Shown: in pieces, positions 37,317 through 46,798 of the stretch | Layout: each line of letters opens with the position of its first letter | How positions within the stretch are numbered: position 1 is the stretch's first letter | Source of the DNA: Trichormus sp. M33_DOE_039 | GTDB lineage: Bacteria > Cyanobacteriota > Cyanobacteriia > Cyanobacteriales > Nostocaceae | Direction: 5' to 3' | DNA: 64,000 nt | Assembly (NCBI GenBank): GCA_015296085.1 | Contig: DVDT01000007.1 | Location: 31,404-95,403, forward strand | Notes under the pieces: generated by a model | Told to the model about the DNA's origin: nothing | The model's input: only the letters and a program-made list of their open reading frames with translations | Database searches by the model: none | Program-made: the position numbers and the translations under genes

Positions 37317-38173
37317 CTTGCGGTTGTTCTGATGATGCTGACGGCAAAATTACTAATTTAGAAACAGGTGAAACAGAACATAATCATCATCATACACACA
37401 CTTTACCCGATGGAACTGTGATTACTCACTCCCACGATCACCATGATCATCGTAACCATGTCCATGACCATGAAACATCTCAAATTCATGCCAAAATTCA
37501 TGGAACAACCATATCTTTAGAACAAGAAATTTTAGGTAAAAATAATCTCATAGCAGCTCAAAACCGAGGATGGTTTAAAGGTCGGAATATTCTGGCTTTA
37601 AATTTAATGAGTTCTCCTGGTGCGGGTAAAACAACGCTATTAACTCGCACTATTAATGACTTAAAACATCAATTACCGATAAGTGTAATTGAAGGTGATC
37701 AAGAAACAATTAATGATGCTCAAAAGATTAAAGAAACAGGCTGTAAAGTCGTGCAAATCAACACAGGTACAGGCTGTCATTTAGACGCATCAATGATAGA
37801 AAGAGGTCTGCAACAACTCAACCCACCATTAAATTCAGTTTTAATGATTGAAAATGTAGGTAATTTAGTTTGTCCAGCTTTATTTGACTTAGGGGAACAA
37901 GCAAAAGTTGTCATTCTTTCGGTGACAGAAGGAGAAGATAAGCCAATTAAATACCCGCATATGTTCCGCGCTAGTGAGATGATGATTCTCACCAAAATTG
38001 ACTTATTACCCTATGTGCAGTTTGATGTGCAGCGTTGTATAGAATACGCACAACAAGTAAATCCTCAGATGCAAATTTTTCAAGTTTCTGCGACTACAGG
38101 TGCAGGTTTAGATACTTGGTATAAATGGCTGACAGCAAAGGTAATGAATTATTCAAACTTCATTACTACTTAA
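37307..38173 (+). CDS. hypB: Hydrogenase nickel incorporation GTPase HypB
   Basis: 288 residues. N-terminal CVTCGC (nickel-binding CxxCGC type), then a His-rich arm (about residues 24-60, many HH/HD/HN pairs) for nickel storage. GTPase domain: P-loop SSPGAGKTTLL near 103, EGDQET (switch), ENVGNLVCP and the G4 motif TKIDLLPY. Last gene of the cluster; its start lies within hypA, indicating coupling. Confidence 0.97.
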   Translation: MCVTCGCSDDADGKITNLETGETEHNHHHTHTLPDGTVITHSHDHHDHRNHVHDHETSQIHAKIHGTTISLEQEILGKNNLIAAQNRGWFKGRNILALNLMSSPGAGKTTLLTRTINDLKHQLPISVIEGDQETINDAQKIKETGCKVVQINTGTGCHLDASMIERGLQQLNPPLNSVLMIENVGNLVCPALFDLGEQAKVVILSVTEGEDKPIKYPHMFRASEMMILTKIDLLPYVQFDVQRCIEYAQQVNPQMQIFQVSATTGAGLDTWYKWLTAKVMNYSNFITT

Positions 38174-38221
38174 TTGCTGTCGTGAAAATAATAGTTTTGA
38201 GTTCATATATATTGCTGTCAA

Positions 38222-38241
38222 GACGCGATAAATCGCGTCTC
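38222..38241. terminator. Hairpin between convergent hypB and hydrolase genes
   Basis: 9-bp perfect stem AGACGCGAT / ATCGCGTCT with a 2-nt loop, 48 bp after the hypB stop. No T tract; may be a dispersed palindrome used as a terminator. Confidence 0.5.
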
Positions 38242-38265
38242 CGACTGATAATTTGGTTTTGATCT

Positions 38266-39135
38266 TTACCATTGATTGGTATTTAACAAAGATTGCTTTT
38301 TGAGCCAATTTAATAATAATTTATTTGTCTGCTCTGGTTGCTCAAGCATAAACCAATGTCCTGCCTCTGTAATCTTTTCATATTGCCATTCTGTTGATAC
38401 ATATTTTCCAGAATCTTTCATCTGTGACTCCCACAGAAAACCATCTTGATTACTCCAAATACCAAGGGTAGGAACTTTAATTGGTAAAGGTTCTGGTAAT
38501 TCTCCAACTAAAGCAGCTAACAAATAATTAGGTACAGGATTTGCTCTTTCTAGTCGCTGCATATTTTCTAATACACCTGGTTTAAGAGTATTTTCTAAAA
38601 TCACCTCTCGGTGGGGATGGCTACGCAGAACTTCCCGAAGTAAATAACCATTATTGGCTCGATATATTTGAGGTGAGAGATCATGGATATTTAAAAAGTA
38701 AATCCACTGAAATTGTAAGTTCTCATGAGATATTTTTAAAATCTCTGCTAAATGACCTACAGACATAGCTGAAAAACTTTGCAATTTCTGTGTGTGTGCA
38801 GCTAGTTCCCAACCAATTACAGCACCATAATCATGAGCAATACAGTGGATTTTCTCAACTTCTAATTTAGCCAGAAGGGTAATCATATCGTTGACTAAAT
38901 TAGGCAATTGATATCGACTTATATCTGTGGGCGTTCCACTTAAACCATACCCAAGTAAATCAGGACAAATTACACGGTAGCCATGTTTTAATAAACCAGT
39001 GATTTGATATTGCCATAAATTACCATTATCAGGCCAACCATGAAGTAATAAAACGCTTTCTTCTCCTGCACCAGAATCTCTCACATAGTATTGAACGCCA
39101 TTGATTTCCATCATTGCGGCTTTGAGTGTATTCAT
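38266..39135 (-). CDS. Alpha/beta hydrolase
   Basis: 289 residues from ATG 39135; a Met 13 codons upstream gives an unlikely Asn-rich tail. Motifs: LLHGWPDNGNLW (oxyanion), AHDYGAVIGWELA with Asp as nucleophile, LGIWSNQDGFLW (acid) and AGHWFMLEQPEQ (His). Asp nucleophile and HGWPDN place it near epoxide hydrolases/haloalkane dehalogenases. Transcribed after the AraC gene (100 bp gap), which may control it. Paralogous in type to the enzyme at 18364-19227. Confidence 0.88.
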   Translation of the reverse strand: MNTLKAAMMEINGVQYYVRDSGAGEESVLLLHGWPDNGNLWQYQITGLLKHGYRVICPDLLGYGLSGTPTDISRYQLPNLVNDMITLLAKLEVEKIHCIAHDYGAVIGWELAAHTQKLQSFSAMSVGHLAEILKISHENLQFQWIYFLNIHDLSPQIYRANNGYLLREVLRSHPHREVILENTLKPGVLENMQRLERANPVPNYLLAALVGELPEPLPIKVPTLGIWSNQDGFLWESQMKDSGKYVSTEWQYEKITEAGHWFMLEQPEQTNKLLLNWLKKQSLLNTNQW

Positions 39136-39235
39136 AATATATTTGTGTAGATTATTCAGATTTGAACAATTCACACTTTACAGCTATAACTGTGATGAAT
39201 TCGCGCCTGTTTTTGCCAACAACAGCATATTCTTG

Positions 39236-40111
39236 CTATGAATTTCTAAAATCACTAGGAGACATCCCAACTAAGCGACGAAAATGACGACTAAGATGAG
39301 TTGGATGTGCAAAACCACACTCTAAAGCAACTTCTGTGATGTTATATTCTGGTTTATGCAGTAATTGTTTTGCTAGTTCTATCCGCTGTCTAATAATATA
39401 TTGATGTGGCGGTAACTGCATTGATTTCTTGAATAATCTAGCAAAGTAAAACTGGCTAATTCCTGCAACTTCGGCTAAATTTTCTAGGGTAATATCTTCA
39501 GCTAAATTTGCTTGAATATAATCCAACACAGTTTTAAGTTTATGTTTTGGCAATTCCCCATAATGTTGAAAATTATCGAAGTTTGATATAGTAAATCGCT
39601 TAATTAGATGAGTCATGAGAGCCATTGCAAATGATTCACCATATAATCTCCCAGTGGGACATCCAGCATCTAAGTCGGCTTTCAGAACGCTAGTGATAGT
39701 CTGAATAACTGGATCAAATATTTGCCATTGAGGGATAAATTCAATTTGCTTACCATTTAAAGTTTCAGTAGCTAATTGTGTAAATAATTTGGGTTCAAAT
39801 ACCAACACTGTAAAGTTTAGCTGTTCTTGCCAACTTGTCCAATGATTAGTATGAGCCGGACAAAAGCAAGTTTCACTTCCTCGAAGTTTATAAGATAAAA
39901 ATTTATTATCTAAGCGGCGTTCGTGATCTGAGCTAGATGTCGGATCGATTACTTCTAATATATGAAATGGAATATTATGCTGATGAACTTCTGCACCGGG
40001 ATGTTGATAATAAGCAAGAAAAACATTTTGCCATCCAGCTTCTTTGCTAGTTAGTACAGGTGGTGCGGGAATAATTTGACGACTCAAATTTTCTAATACA
40101 TTAGGTTGCAT
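39236..40111 (-). CDS. AraC-family transcriptional regulator
   Basis: 291 residues. N-terminal ~180 form a cupin-like sensor with His-rich turns (YYQHPGAEVHQHNIPFH). C-terminal ~100 hold the double HTH: LKTVLDYIQANLAEDITLENLAEVAGISQFYFARLFKK and LHKPEYNITEVALECGFAHPTHLSRHFRRLVGMSPS (in parts), the classic AraC signature. Effector unknown. Its neighbour downstream is the alpha/beta hydrolase; control of that gene is inference. Confidence 0.93.
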   Translation of the reverse strand: MQPNVLENLSRQIIPAPPVLTSKEAGWQNVFLAYYQHPGAEVHQHNIPFHILEVIDPTSSSDHERRLDNKFLSYKLRGSETCFCPAHTNHWTSWQEQLNFTVLVFEPKLFTQLATETLNGKQIEFIPQWQIFDPVIQTITSVLKADLDAGCPTGRLYGESFAMALMTHLIKRFTISNFDNFQHYGELPKHKLKTVLDYIQANLAEDITLENLAEVAGISQFYFARLFKKSMQLPPHQYIIRQRIELAKQLLHKPEYNITEVALECGFAHPTHLSRHFRRLVGMSPSDFRNS

Positions 40112-40379
40112 ACAGTGTTAAGTAATGCGATCGCCATACCTATCACTGTACCTTAAAGCCTAACGTCTCCAGGTGAGCCAAAATATCCTGACTCAATGAT
40201 AGTTGGCGATCGCCAATCGTTGGGCATAGCTGATGGCCTTGAATGGGCTGGAACATCCTCCCAAATCCACTTGTTTGTTGCATTTTTACCTGAATCCTTG
40301 CTCTTTGCATCGGGTGATCCGAAAAAGTAGTAGAGTGAAAAGTGCATCTAGTAGCGTTAAGAACTTGACTAAATCACCT

Positions 40380-41105
40380 GTGCGAAAAATCGTTATTGCC
40401 GGTAACTGGAAAATGTTCAAAACCCAGGCAGAATCACAAGAGTTTTTGACAGGGTTTCTGCCGTCCTTACAAGAAACACCTTCCGAAAGGGAAGTGGTCT
40501 TATGTCCTCCGTTCACTGATCTCAGCGTTTTGTCCAAGAGTTTACACGGTAGCCTTGTACAATTGGGAGCGCAAAACGTCCATTGGGAGGAAAGTGGCGC
40601 GTACACGGGTGAAGTTTCCGGCCCTATGTTGGTAGAACTTGGTGTACGTTATGTAATTGTCGGTCATAGCGAACGCCGACAATACTTTGGCGAAACGGAC
40701 GAAACTGTTAATTTGCGTCTCAAAGCTGCTCAACAGTATGGTTTAACCCCCATCCTTTGTGTAGGTGAAACTAAGCAACAGCGAGATGCTGGAGAAACAG
40801 AATCACTGATTACCAGCCAACTAGCTCAAGACCTAGTAAATGTTGATCAGGACAATTTGGTGATTGCTTATGAACCTATTTGGGCAATCGGAACTGGTGA
40901 CACTTGTGAAGCAAAAGAAGCCAATCGAGTCATTGGCTTAATTCGCAGTCAGTTAAAAAATCCTGATGTTCCCATTCAATACGGTGGCTCAGTCAAGCCA
41001 AACAACATTGATGAGATTATGGCGCAACCAGAAATTGATGGTGTGCTTGTGGGCGGTGCAAGTCTAGAACCTGCAAGTTTTGCCCGAATTGTTAACTATC
41101 AGTAA
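40380..41105 (+). CDS. tpiA: Triosephosphate isomerase
   Basis: Interconverts glyceraldehyde 3-phosphate and dihydroxyacetone phosphate in glycolysis and the Calvin cycle. 241 residues from GTG 40380, giving (M)[13 protein letters not shown], the normal family start; the open frame upstream is Leu/Ser-rich and not conserved. Catalytic Lys in NWKM, His in VGHSERR and Glu in [11 protein letters not shown]; phosphate loops [10 protein letters not shown] and GVLVGGASL. Followed by folP after 89 bp filled with repeats. Confidence 0.96.
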   Translation: MRKIVIAGNWKMFKTQAESQEFLTGFLPSLQETPSEREVVLCPPFTDLSVLSKSLHGSLVQLGAQNVHWEESGAYTGEVSGPMLVELGVRYVIVGHSERRQYFGETDETVNLRLKAAQQYGLTPILCVGETKQQRDAGETESLITSQLAQDLVNVDQDNLVIAYEPIWAIGTGDTCEAKEANRVIGLIRSQLKNPDVPIQYGGSVKPNNIDEIMAQPEIDGVLVGGASLEPASFARIVNYQ

Positions 41106-41155
41106 AAGTCATCAGTCCTTAGTCATTAGTCCTTAGTTAACCATCCAAATACCAT

Positions 41156-41190
41156 GACTATTGACTATTGACTATTGACCATTGACTAAT
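41156..41190. repeat. STRR heptamers (GACTATT family x5)
   Basis: Three exact GACTATT units followed by GACCATT and GACTAAT, ending 4 bp before the folP start. A second family (AGTCATTAGTCC-like) precedes it. Confidence 0.85.
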
Positions 41191-41194
41191 AACT

Positions 41195-42043
41195 ATGTGT
41201 AGTAAATTAATTATACGCGATCGCTGTTTCGACTGGGGACAGCGTACTTATTTAATGGGTGTTTTAAATGTCACCCCTGATAGTTTCAGTGATGGTGGTG
41301 AATTTAACACTACAACTGCGGCTTTATCTCAAGCGCAAGCTTTGGTTGCGGCTGGTGTTGATATTATCGATGTTGGTGGGCAATCAACTAGACCAGGCGC
41401 AGAGCAAATTACCCTCGAAGCTGAACTTAATCGGGTACTGCCAGTTCTAGAAGTATTACGACCAAAAATCTCTGTTCCCATATCCGTAGATACAACTAGG
41501 GCTGAAGTTGCAAAAGCATCTATATTAGCTGGTGCAGATATAATTAATGATATTTCTGGCGGCACATTTGATGCCCAAATGTTGCCCACGGTAGCTAGCT
41601 TAGGTGTGCCGATTGTGTTGATGCACATCCGAGGAACACCCCAGACAATGCAACAAATGACTGATTATCAGGATGTAGTCCAAGAAATTGCCGAGTTTTT
41701 AGCTCAACAGATAGCCATAGCCATAGATTTGGGAGTTGATCCCGAAAAAATCGTCATTGATCCTGGTATTGGTTTTGCGAAGAACTATGAGCAGAATCTA
41801 GAAATTCTACGCCGATTGGGGGAATTGCGATCGCTCAATCATCCTATCCTCGTTGGGGTATCCCGCAAAAGTTTTATCGGGCGTATTTTAAATCAACCAG
41901 AGCCGAAAGCCAGAGTTTGGGGAACAGCTGCGGCCTGTTGTGCAGCTATCTTCAATGGTGCTGATATACTCCGAGTTCACGATGTCAAAGAAATGTGCGA
42001 CGTATCCCAAGTTGCGGATACTCTGTTTCGAGACTCCGTTTAA
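41195..42043 (+). CDS. folP: Dihydropteroate synthase
   Basis: Joins p-aminobenzoate and hydroxymethyl-dihydropterin pyrophosphate in folate synthesis; sulfonamide target. 282 residues. MGVLNVTPDSFSDGGEF near residue 21, DVGGQSTRPGA near 60, DISGG near 108 and the C-terminal KSFIGR plus RVHDVKEM motifs are all present. The region before the ATG is heptamer repeat without a clear ribosome site. Confidence 0.96.
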   Translation: MCSKLIIRDRCFDWGQRTYLMGVLNVTPDSFSDGGEFNTTTAALSQAQALVAAGVDIIDVGGQSTRPGAEQITLEAELNRVLPVLEVLRPKISVPISVDTTRAEVAKASILAGADIINDISGGTFDAQMLPTVASLGVPIVLMHIRGTPQTMQQMTDYQDVVQEIAEFLAQQIAIAIDLGVDPEKIVIDPGIGFAKNYEQNLEILRRLGELRSLNHPILVGVSRKSFIGRILNQPEPKARVWGTAAACCAAIFNGADILRVHDVKEMCDVSQVADTLFRDSV

Positions 42044-42188
42044 AGACTAATCATGAATTATTAAGAGTAGAGGAGTAGAGGAAGCAGAGGAGCAAGGTAA
42101 CACGGAACTAGTAATGACTATTAATAATTGACTTATGACTCAGTACGCCGTTCAAACCTCTACCCCTACCACAGCTAACAGTACTACC

Positions 42189-43025
42189 TTAACCATGTTC
42201 AGTAGTTTTACCATTACCTTCAGAGGTAGTTGATTCAGCAATCACTTCTTTCATCAATTCACCACTTTTACCTGGGTCTACAAAGACAACCTTGGCATTT
42301 GGGCTTTCTCCTAGTCTATAGCTAGCATTAATGTAATCTTGCGCCACTAAATACCGCAGAATTTCCTTACTTTCGGGATTGCTCCGTAAACCTTCAGCGA
42401 TAATTTGTATGGAAGTCATAGTTCCTTCCGCTTTCTTAATAGCAGCTTGCCTTTCTGCTTCCGCTTCAGTAATTAACGCCCGTTTCTTAATTTCCGCAGC
42501 TCGCTCTTCTTCCATTGACTTACGTACACTTTCCGGTGGTGTGATTCTTTGAATATCTAACCGGATAATCTCAACTCCCCAATCGGTTGTTGTACTGTTC
42601 AATTGGTCTAAGATGGCTTTATCCATCTCTGCTCTTGTCACATTAGTTTCTTCTACAGTGTTCCGGGCAATAATTTCGCGTAGTGTAGTTGTAGCTAACT
42701 GTGTCAGTGAACCTTGCAAATCTTCAATCGCATAGAAACTTTTCTCAATGTCTTTGATCCGCCAGAACAAAACGGCATCTACTTCTAAGTAAATATTATC
42801 TTTGGTGATAATATTTTGCGGCTTGATGTCTATGAACTGTTCTCTTGTGGTATCTTCCATCACAATCTGATCCACCAGAGGTACTACAAAGTTCAAACCA
42901 GGCGTTAGTGTGCGATGTTTCCTTCCCAAGCGTTCCACTAAGGCTGCGTTACCTTCGTTAATAATTTTGGCAGATCCCAAAGCATAGGCTATCAGTGCTA
43001 AGACTACGGCAATAATTGGCTCCAT
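42189..43025 (-). CDS. SPFH/band-7 (paraslipin-type) membrane protein
   Basis: 278 residues. One N-terminal hydrophobic helix (~2-18), then the SPFH domain: INEGNAALVERLGR, LTPGLNFVVPLVDQI, DNIYLEVDAVLFWRI and TLREIIARNTVEE. A charged Ala/Glu coiled coil (~165-205, RAAEIKKRALITEAEAERQA) follows. Such proteins oligomerise in membrane microdomains and act with proteases or in stress. No NfeD gene is adjacent. Confidence 0.92.
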   Translation of the reverse strand: MEPIIAVVLALIAYALGSAKIINEGNAALVERLGRKHRTLTPGLNFVVPLVDQIVMEDTTREQFIDIKPQNIITKDNIYLEVDAVLFWRIKDIEKSFYAIEDLQGSLTQLATTTLREIIARNTVEETNVTRAEMDKAILDQLNSTTTDWGVEIIRLDIQRITPPESVRKSMEEERAAEIKKRALITEAEAERQAAIKKAEGTMTSIQIIAEGLRSNPESKEILRYLVAQDYINASYRLGESPNAKVVFVDPGKSGELMKEVIAESTTSEGNGKTTEHG

Positions 43026-43438
43026 ATACGCTCCTACTAGCTTTTAAGGAGATTTTAGTTTAAAGGACATGGTACTACCATGTTCTACATTTCAGTCTAA
43101 TGTTTTGAGTTTGTAACTTGTAACTTTATAAACTGAGTAATCAATAATTATAGTTATATTGACGTAATCACCAGTAAAGCACAATCGTATTAAATGTTGA
43201 GAGACTTATGTTTAGCTAGTAAAAGTCTGTCAGTCCACAAGATAAATATTGCACTCATTGCAGAGTTGATCATGGCGCGCCTAAGTATCCCCATTAAGGG
43301 CAATCAATGGTACGGAGGCAGAGCCAATACCGTTCGGTTAAGAAACTTCTTGGTTAAGGCAGGGGAAGCAAGGGGAGAAGAGAAGCAGGAAGAGAGCTAT
43401 TAGGCTAGCCAGAAGGGAATCCCCATCAATAAAAAATA
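43026..43438. other. Intergenic region with a doubtful 69-codon frame
   Basis: Promoter region of the SPFH gene. A plus-strand frame at 43194-43403 ends in purine-rich repeat and has no family signature; it is not annotated as a gene. Confidence 0.4.
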
Positions 43439-43469
43439 TGGGGACGACAAGCGTTAACTTGCGTCCCCA
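43439..43469 (-). terminator. Rho-independent terminator of the Wza-like gene
   Basis: Stem TGGGGACG / CGTCCCCA, extendable inside by AAG/CTT pairs, followed on the minus strand by TATTTTTTA. Confidence 0.8.
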
Positions 43470-43489
43470 AGGATTGAGTGTATTTACAT

Positions 43490-45007
43490 TTACAATCCGA
43501 ACAATCTCAACATATTGACAATAATACCTAGTGGCCCCGCTACGATGTTGAGACCATCAGTAGTTCTAGCAAGACCAGAGCGGTTAACGACTACAACATC
43601 ATTATTGCGGAGAATAGGATTAGTTTGATCATTAATCCCTTGACCGAAGTCAACTTTAATTTCACGCTTAGTAACTGAGCCATTAGAGTTCAAACGGATC
43701 AACTCTACGCTAGCTGTGCGCGCTCTAGCGTCATTAAACCCACCTGCTGCCAGTAGAGCTTGGTTTAGTGAACTATTGGGTTGCAGTTGTACTGCTCCTG
43801 GTTGTTTCACTTCACCTACTACCCCAACTTGAATTCTGGCAGGAGACAAAGTTGTAGTTGCTAATTGAGTAGCTTCTGCTGGGCTGAGTTGTGTGGCTGT
43901 CGGAACAACTATTGTGTCTCCATCTTGCACAATTACGTCTTGATTGACATCACCCTTGTTTAGCAGTTCCCAGAGATTGATATCTACAGTTTGTTCTGAA
44001 CCTACTCTTGTGGGGCGGCGTAGCTTGATGTTACGAATATCAGCTTGAGACGTAATACCACCAGCTAGTTGAATTGCTCGTGTCACATTAGGCAACCCAG
44101 AACCAGCTGCACTACCATTTTGTCCATCTGTTGCACCTGCGGAAACAAGGTAAGAACCTGGACGATAGACTTCACCAATAATTGCGACTGTCCGGGGTGC
44201 GGTTTGGCTAGCGGCAAAGTTAGCAGCAAAGAGATTGCGAGCTTCTGCCACATTAAAGGAAGTTGCGGTTGGCACAACTATCACATCGCCGTCCCTTAAG
44301 GTAATATCTTGAGCGGTATCACCTGTCTGAATGAGTTCCTTGAGATTGAGAGTTACTAGTTGCTCACCAGAACGTCCAATTTTCCGTCTGAGCTTCACTT
44401 GAGTGACATCGGCTGCTAAGGTGACTCCTTGTGCTGTCGTCAATGCAGCTAAGACGGTTGGGTATTGTACCCCTGGATTTTGACCTGCGCCTCCTTGCAA
44501 AGTCAAAGTGTAAGCACCTGGGCGCGTTACTTCTCCCGCAACCAAAATATTAATAGGACGTGGAGATAAAAGATTGATAGAAATCTGGGGGCGTTTAAGA
44601 AATTTACGATATTTTTCGGTGATGATATCAGCGGCTTGTTCAGTGGTTAAACCCAGAACAGAAACACTACCAATTAAAGGTAAATTAATCGCTCCACCCG
44701 GCGGAATTTGGTATTCACCTGTATATTCAGGTACTTCAAAAACATTCACACGGATGAGGTCTCCACCTCCTAACAAATAATTTGTATCTGGTTGTTGTAT
44801 TGGTGGAGATACAGGTTGGTTAGTCCGAGGTACTGTTTGGGAATTAGGGAATACTTGCGCTCTAGTTGGGGGTACTGTTTGTGAATTGGGAAATACTGAT
44901 TGTCCCTGAGCTAAACTGGCAGACGGCACAATGAGATGAACAGCTGTTAATAAAGCTGCACCCACAGCTGGCTGGGCTAGAAATTTCAGCGAACCTGCGT
45001 TAACCAT
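43490..45007 (-). CDS. Polysaccharide export protein (Wza-like, SLBB domains)
   Basis: 505 residues. Signal peptide at the N-terminus (hydrophobic ~10-32, SASLAQ). A linker with a duplicated VFPNSQTVP motif follows, then the Poly_export domain (YLLGGGDLIRVNVFEVPEYTGEY, ~76-150) and three SLBB repeats introduced by ILVAGEVTRPGAYTL, VAIIGEVYRPGSYLV and VGVVGEVKQPGAVQL. An outer-membrane or periplasmic export channel for capsule or exopolysaccharide (heterocyst envelope polysaccharide is possible). No Wzc-like kinase or glycosyltransferase is adjacent. Confidence 0.92.
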   Translation of the reverse strand: MVNAGSLKFLAQPAVGAALLTAVHLIVPSASLAQGQSVFPNSQTVPPTRAQVFPNSQTVPRTNQPVSPPIQQPDTNYLLGGGDLIRVNVFEVPEYTGEYQIPPGGAINLPLIGSVSVLGLTTEQAADIITEKYRKFLKRPQISINLLSPRPINILVAGEVTRPGAYTLTLQGGAGQNPGVQYPTVLAALTTAQGVTLAADVTQVKLRRKIGRSGEQLVTLNLKELIQTGDTAQDITLRDGDVIVVPTATSFNVAEARNLFAANFAASQTAPRTVAIIGEVYRPGSYLVSAGATDGQNGSAAGSGLPNVTRAIQLAGGITSQADIRNIKLRRPTRVGSEQTVDINLWELLNKGDVNQDVIVQDGDTIVVPTATQLSPAEATQLATTTLSPARIQVGVVGEVKQPGAVQLQPNSSLNQALLAAGGFNDARARTASVELIRLNSNGSVTKREIKVDFGQGINDQTNPILRNNDVVVVNRSGLARTTDGLNIVAGPLGIIVNMLRLFGL

Positions 45008-45521
45008 ATTTACCTTAGACTCTGAGACTACAAGTGTTAAAGTATTGTCTAAACATTTTAATCTTGACTATACTTAAGTATTTAGGTTTCCCGACAATCT
45101 CATTTTCCTAAAAAAGCCATCTTTTCCGGAAAAATATTTTGACTAAATTTTTGAATTTTTAATGAAGCTAACTGTAAATATCAACTGATGAGCATGTCTT
45201 GAAAGTAGAAATTAGCAGTAGGTTTGTGTTCACATTTGATGTAATTTAAAAACATGTAACAAAAATAACTTGCATTTCTCATAACCAATTTTATTAGTCT
45301 TTAGCTAGCAGAGATTCTTATGTCTGTAAAGACGCAATTAAGAGAAAAATTATATGGTTAATTGGTGAATTATAAACCCATCTAAAGTTATAAATTTTAG
45401 TAGTTCTGGACAATAAATATACAGCACACTATTATCTCTCCTATGTGATTTTTGCAAAAAAAGCACACTAAAAGAGGTTATTTATCTTTATTTCTGTACT
45501 CTGTACCTTGTAACCTGTTCC
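45008..45521. other. Intergenic region
   Basis: 514 bp, strongly AT-rich, upstream of the Wza-like gene. No ORF or marked repeat found. Confidence 0.45.
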
Positions 45522-46490
45522 CTATTGTTGACTAATTTGTTGGATAAAAAATTCTTCTAAAGATTGACGAGATAGGTGTATCGCCATAATTTTTCCACCC
45601 ATCAAGCGGAGACTGGATAGAAAATCATAGTAATCACCTTGTAAGATGCCGTGCCAAGAAGCATCAGGCTCAAATACTATATTGGGTAGCCATTTTTTGA
45701 GGATTGCCCAATCACCGCCCTCACCTTTAACGTGATAGGTTTCATCTGTACCTAATAGTTCACCTAGAGAACCGATACAGACTAATTCACCTTGAGAAAG
45801 GATAGCGATGCGATCGCAAATCTGTTCCACTTCACTAAGAATATGGCTGTTAAAAAATATCGTCTTACCGGCAGCCTTCAAGGATAAAATAATTTCCCGC
45901 ATCCGGTAGCGTCCGATGGGATCTAATCCCGACATCGGTTCATCCAGGAATATCAATTCTGGGTCGTTGATTAAAGCCTGCGCCATTCCCACACGTTGTA
46001 ACATCCCTTTAGAATAACGACGCATCTGTTTCTTGCGGGCATCAGCTTGCGATAAACCCACTAAATCCAGTAGTTCTGGAATGCGTTGACGTTGCACACT
46101 TGCAGGAATTTGGAATAAACCTGCGGCTAACTGCAAGAACTCCCAGCCTGTGAGATACTCATACAAGTAAGGGTTCTCACTTAGGTAGCCAATGCGTTGT
46201 TTAATGCGGTGATCACCTAATGGTTGACCAAACAATAAGCCTTTGCCAGCCGTAGGGCGGATAATTCCTAGCAGCAGTTTTAATAGAGTCGTTTTCCCAG
46301 CCCCATTAGGCCCCAATAAACCAAAAGTTTCACCCTGATAAACCGTTAAAGAACAGCTTTTGAGGGAGACAACCTGTTGATTCATCCAAAAGCCAGTGCG
46401 ATAGACTTTCCTTAATTCTGAAGTAATGACTACCGGTGGGGTATCTCTATTAGCCAATTGAGCATCAGCAGTGTCTTTAACAGACTTCAT
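45522..46490 (-). CDS. ABC transporter ATP-binding protein (ABC-2 type)
   Basis: 322 residues. Walker A GPNGAGKTTLL near 58, Q-loop YLSENPYLYEYLT, signature RYSKGMLQRVGMAQAL near 160 (SKGM instead of SGGQ, as in ABC-2 exporters), Walker B LIFLDEPMSGLDP and H-loop FFNSHILSEV. The last ~90 residues form the usual accessory domain. No permease gene lies next to it, so the membrane partner must be elsewhere. Confidence 0.93.
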   Translation of the reverse strand: MKSVKDTADAQLANRDTPPVVITSELRKVYRTGFWMNQQVVSLKSCSLTVYQGETFGLLGPNGAGKTTLLKLLLGIIRPTAGKGLLFGQPLGDHRIKQRIGYLSENPYLYEYLTGWEFLQLAAGLFQIPASVQRQRIPELLDLVGLSQADARKKQMRRYSKGMLQRVGMAQALINDPELIFLDEPMSGLDPIGRYRMREIILSLKAAGKTIFFNSHILSEVEQICDRIAILSQGELVCIGSLGELLGTDETYHVKGEGGDWAILKKWLPNIVFEPDASWHGILQGDYYDFLSSLRLMGGKIMAIHLSRQSLEEFFIQQISQQ

Positions 46491-46632
46491 CTCAGTTTAA
46501 TTAACACAGCGTTGGTAACAAGTTACCCAATAGAATAACCGCGATCGGCCTTAAGTGTGTTATTTGCTGCAAATTTTCGAGTCAGTCAATAGTCATTAGT
46601 TTTCTTTCTGACACCCCTACCCTTACACCCTG

Positions 46633-46774
46633 ACAGGTGTAGGTTTTTAATAGAGCAGTGAGTGATGACTATCAAACCAACGACAGAATCATATTTTCAT
46701 CCACCCCTACACCAATATACCCTTACACCCTAAGACAGTGTCTTATAGGCAAAGCGTAAAAAACCTACACCTGT
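46633..46774. mobile_element. MITE-like dispersed repeat, copy B (intact ends)
   Basis: 142 bp bounded by 16-bp terminal inverted repeats: ACAGGTGTAGGTTTTT at the left and its complement AAAAACCTACACCTGT at the right. Flanks on both sides carry CCCTTACACC, possibly a target duplication or an older repeat. The interior matches copy A at 14801-14989 in inverse orientation. Non-coding, so any transposition would need a transposase in trans. Confidence 0.82.
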
Positions 46775-46798
46775 GAGACCCTTACACCCCCCTATCTA

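Noticed and set aside
40153..40347. Minus-strand 64-codon frame upstream of tpiA
   Set aside because: No recognisable domain and no ribosome site; lies in the promoter region of tpiA.
43194..43403. 69-codon plus-strand frame before the Wza-like gene
   Set aside because: No family signature, and the end is purine-rich repeat (GAAGAGAAGCAGGAAGAG). Composition looks like dispersed repeat DNA rather than a gene.
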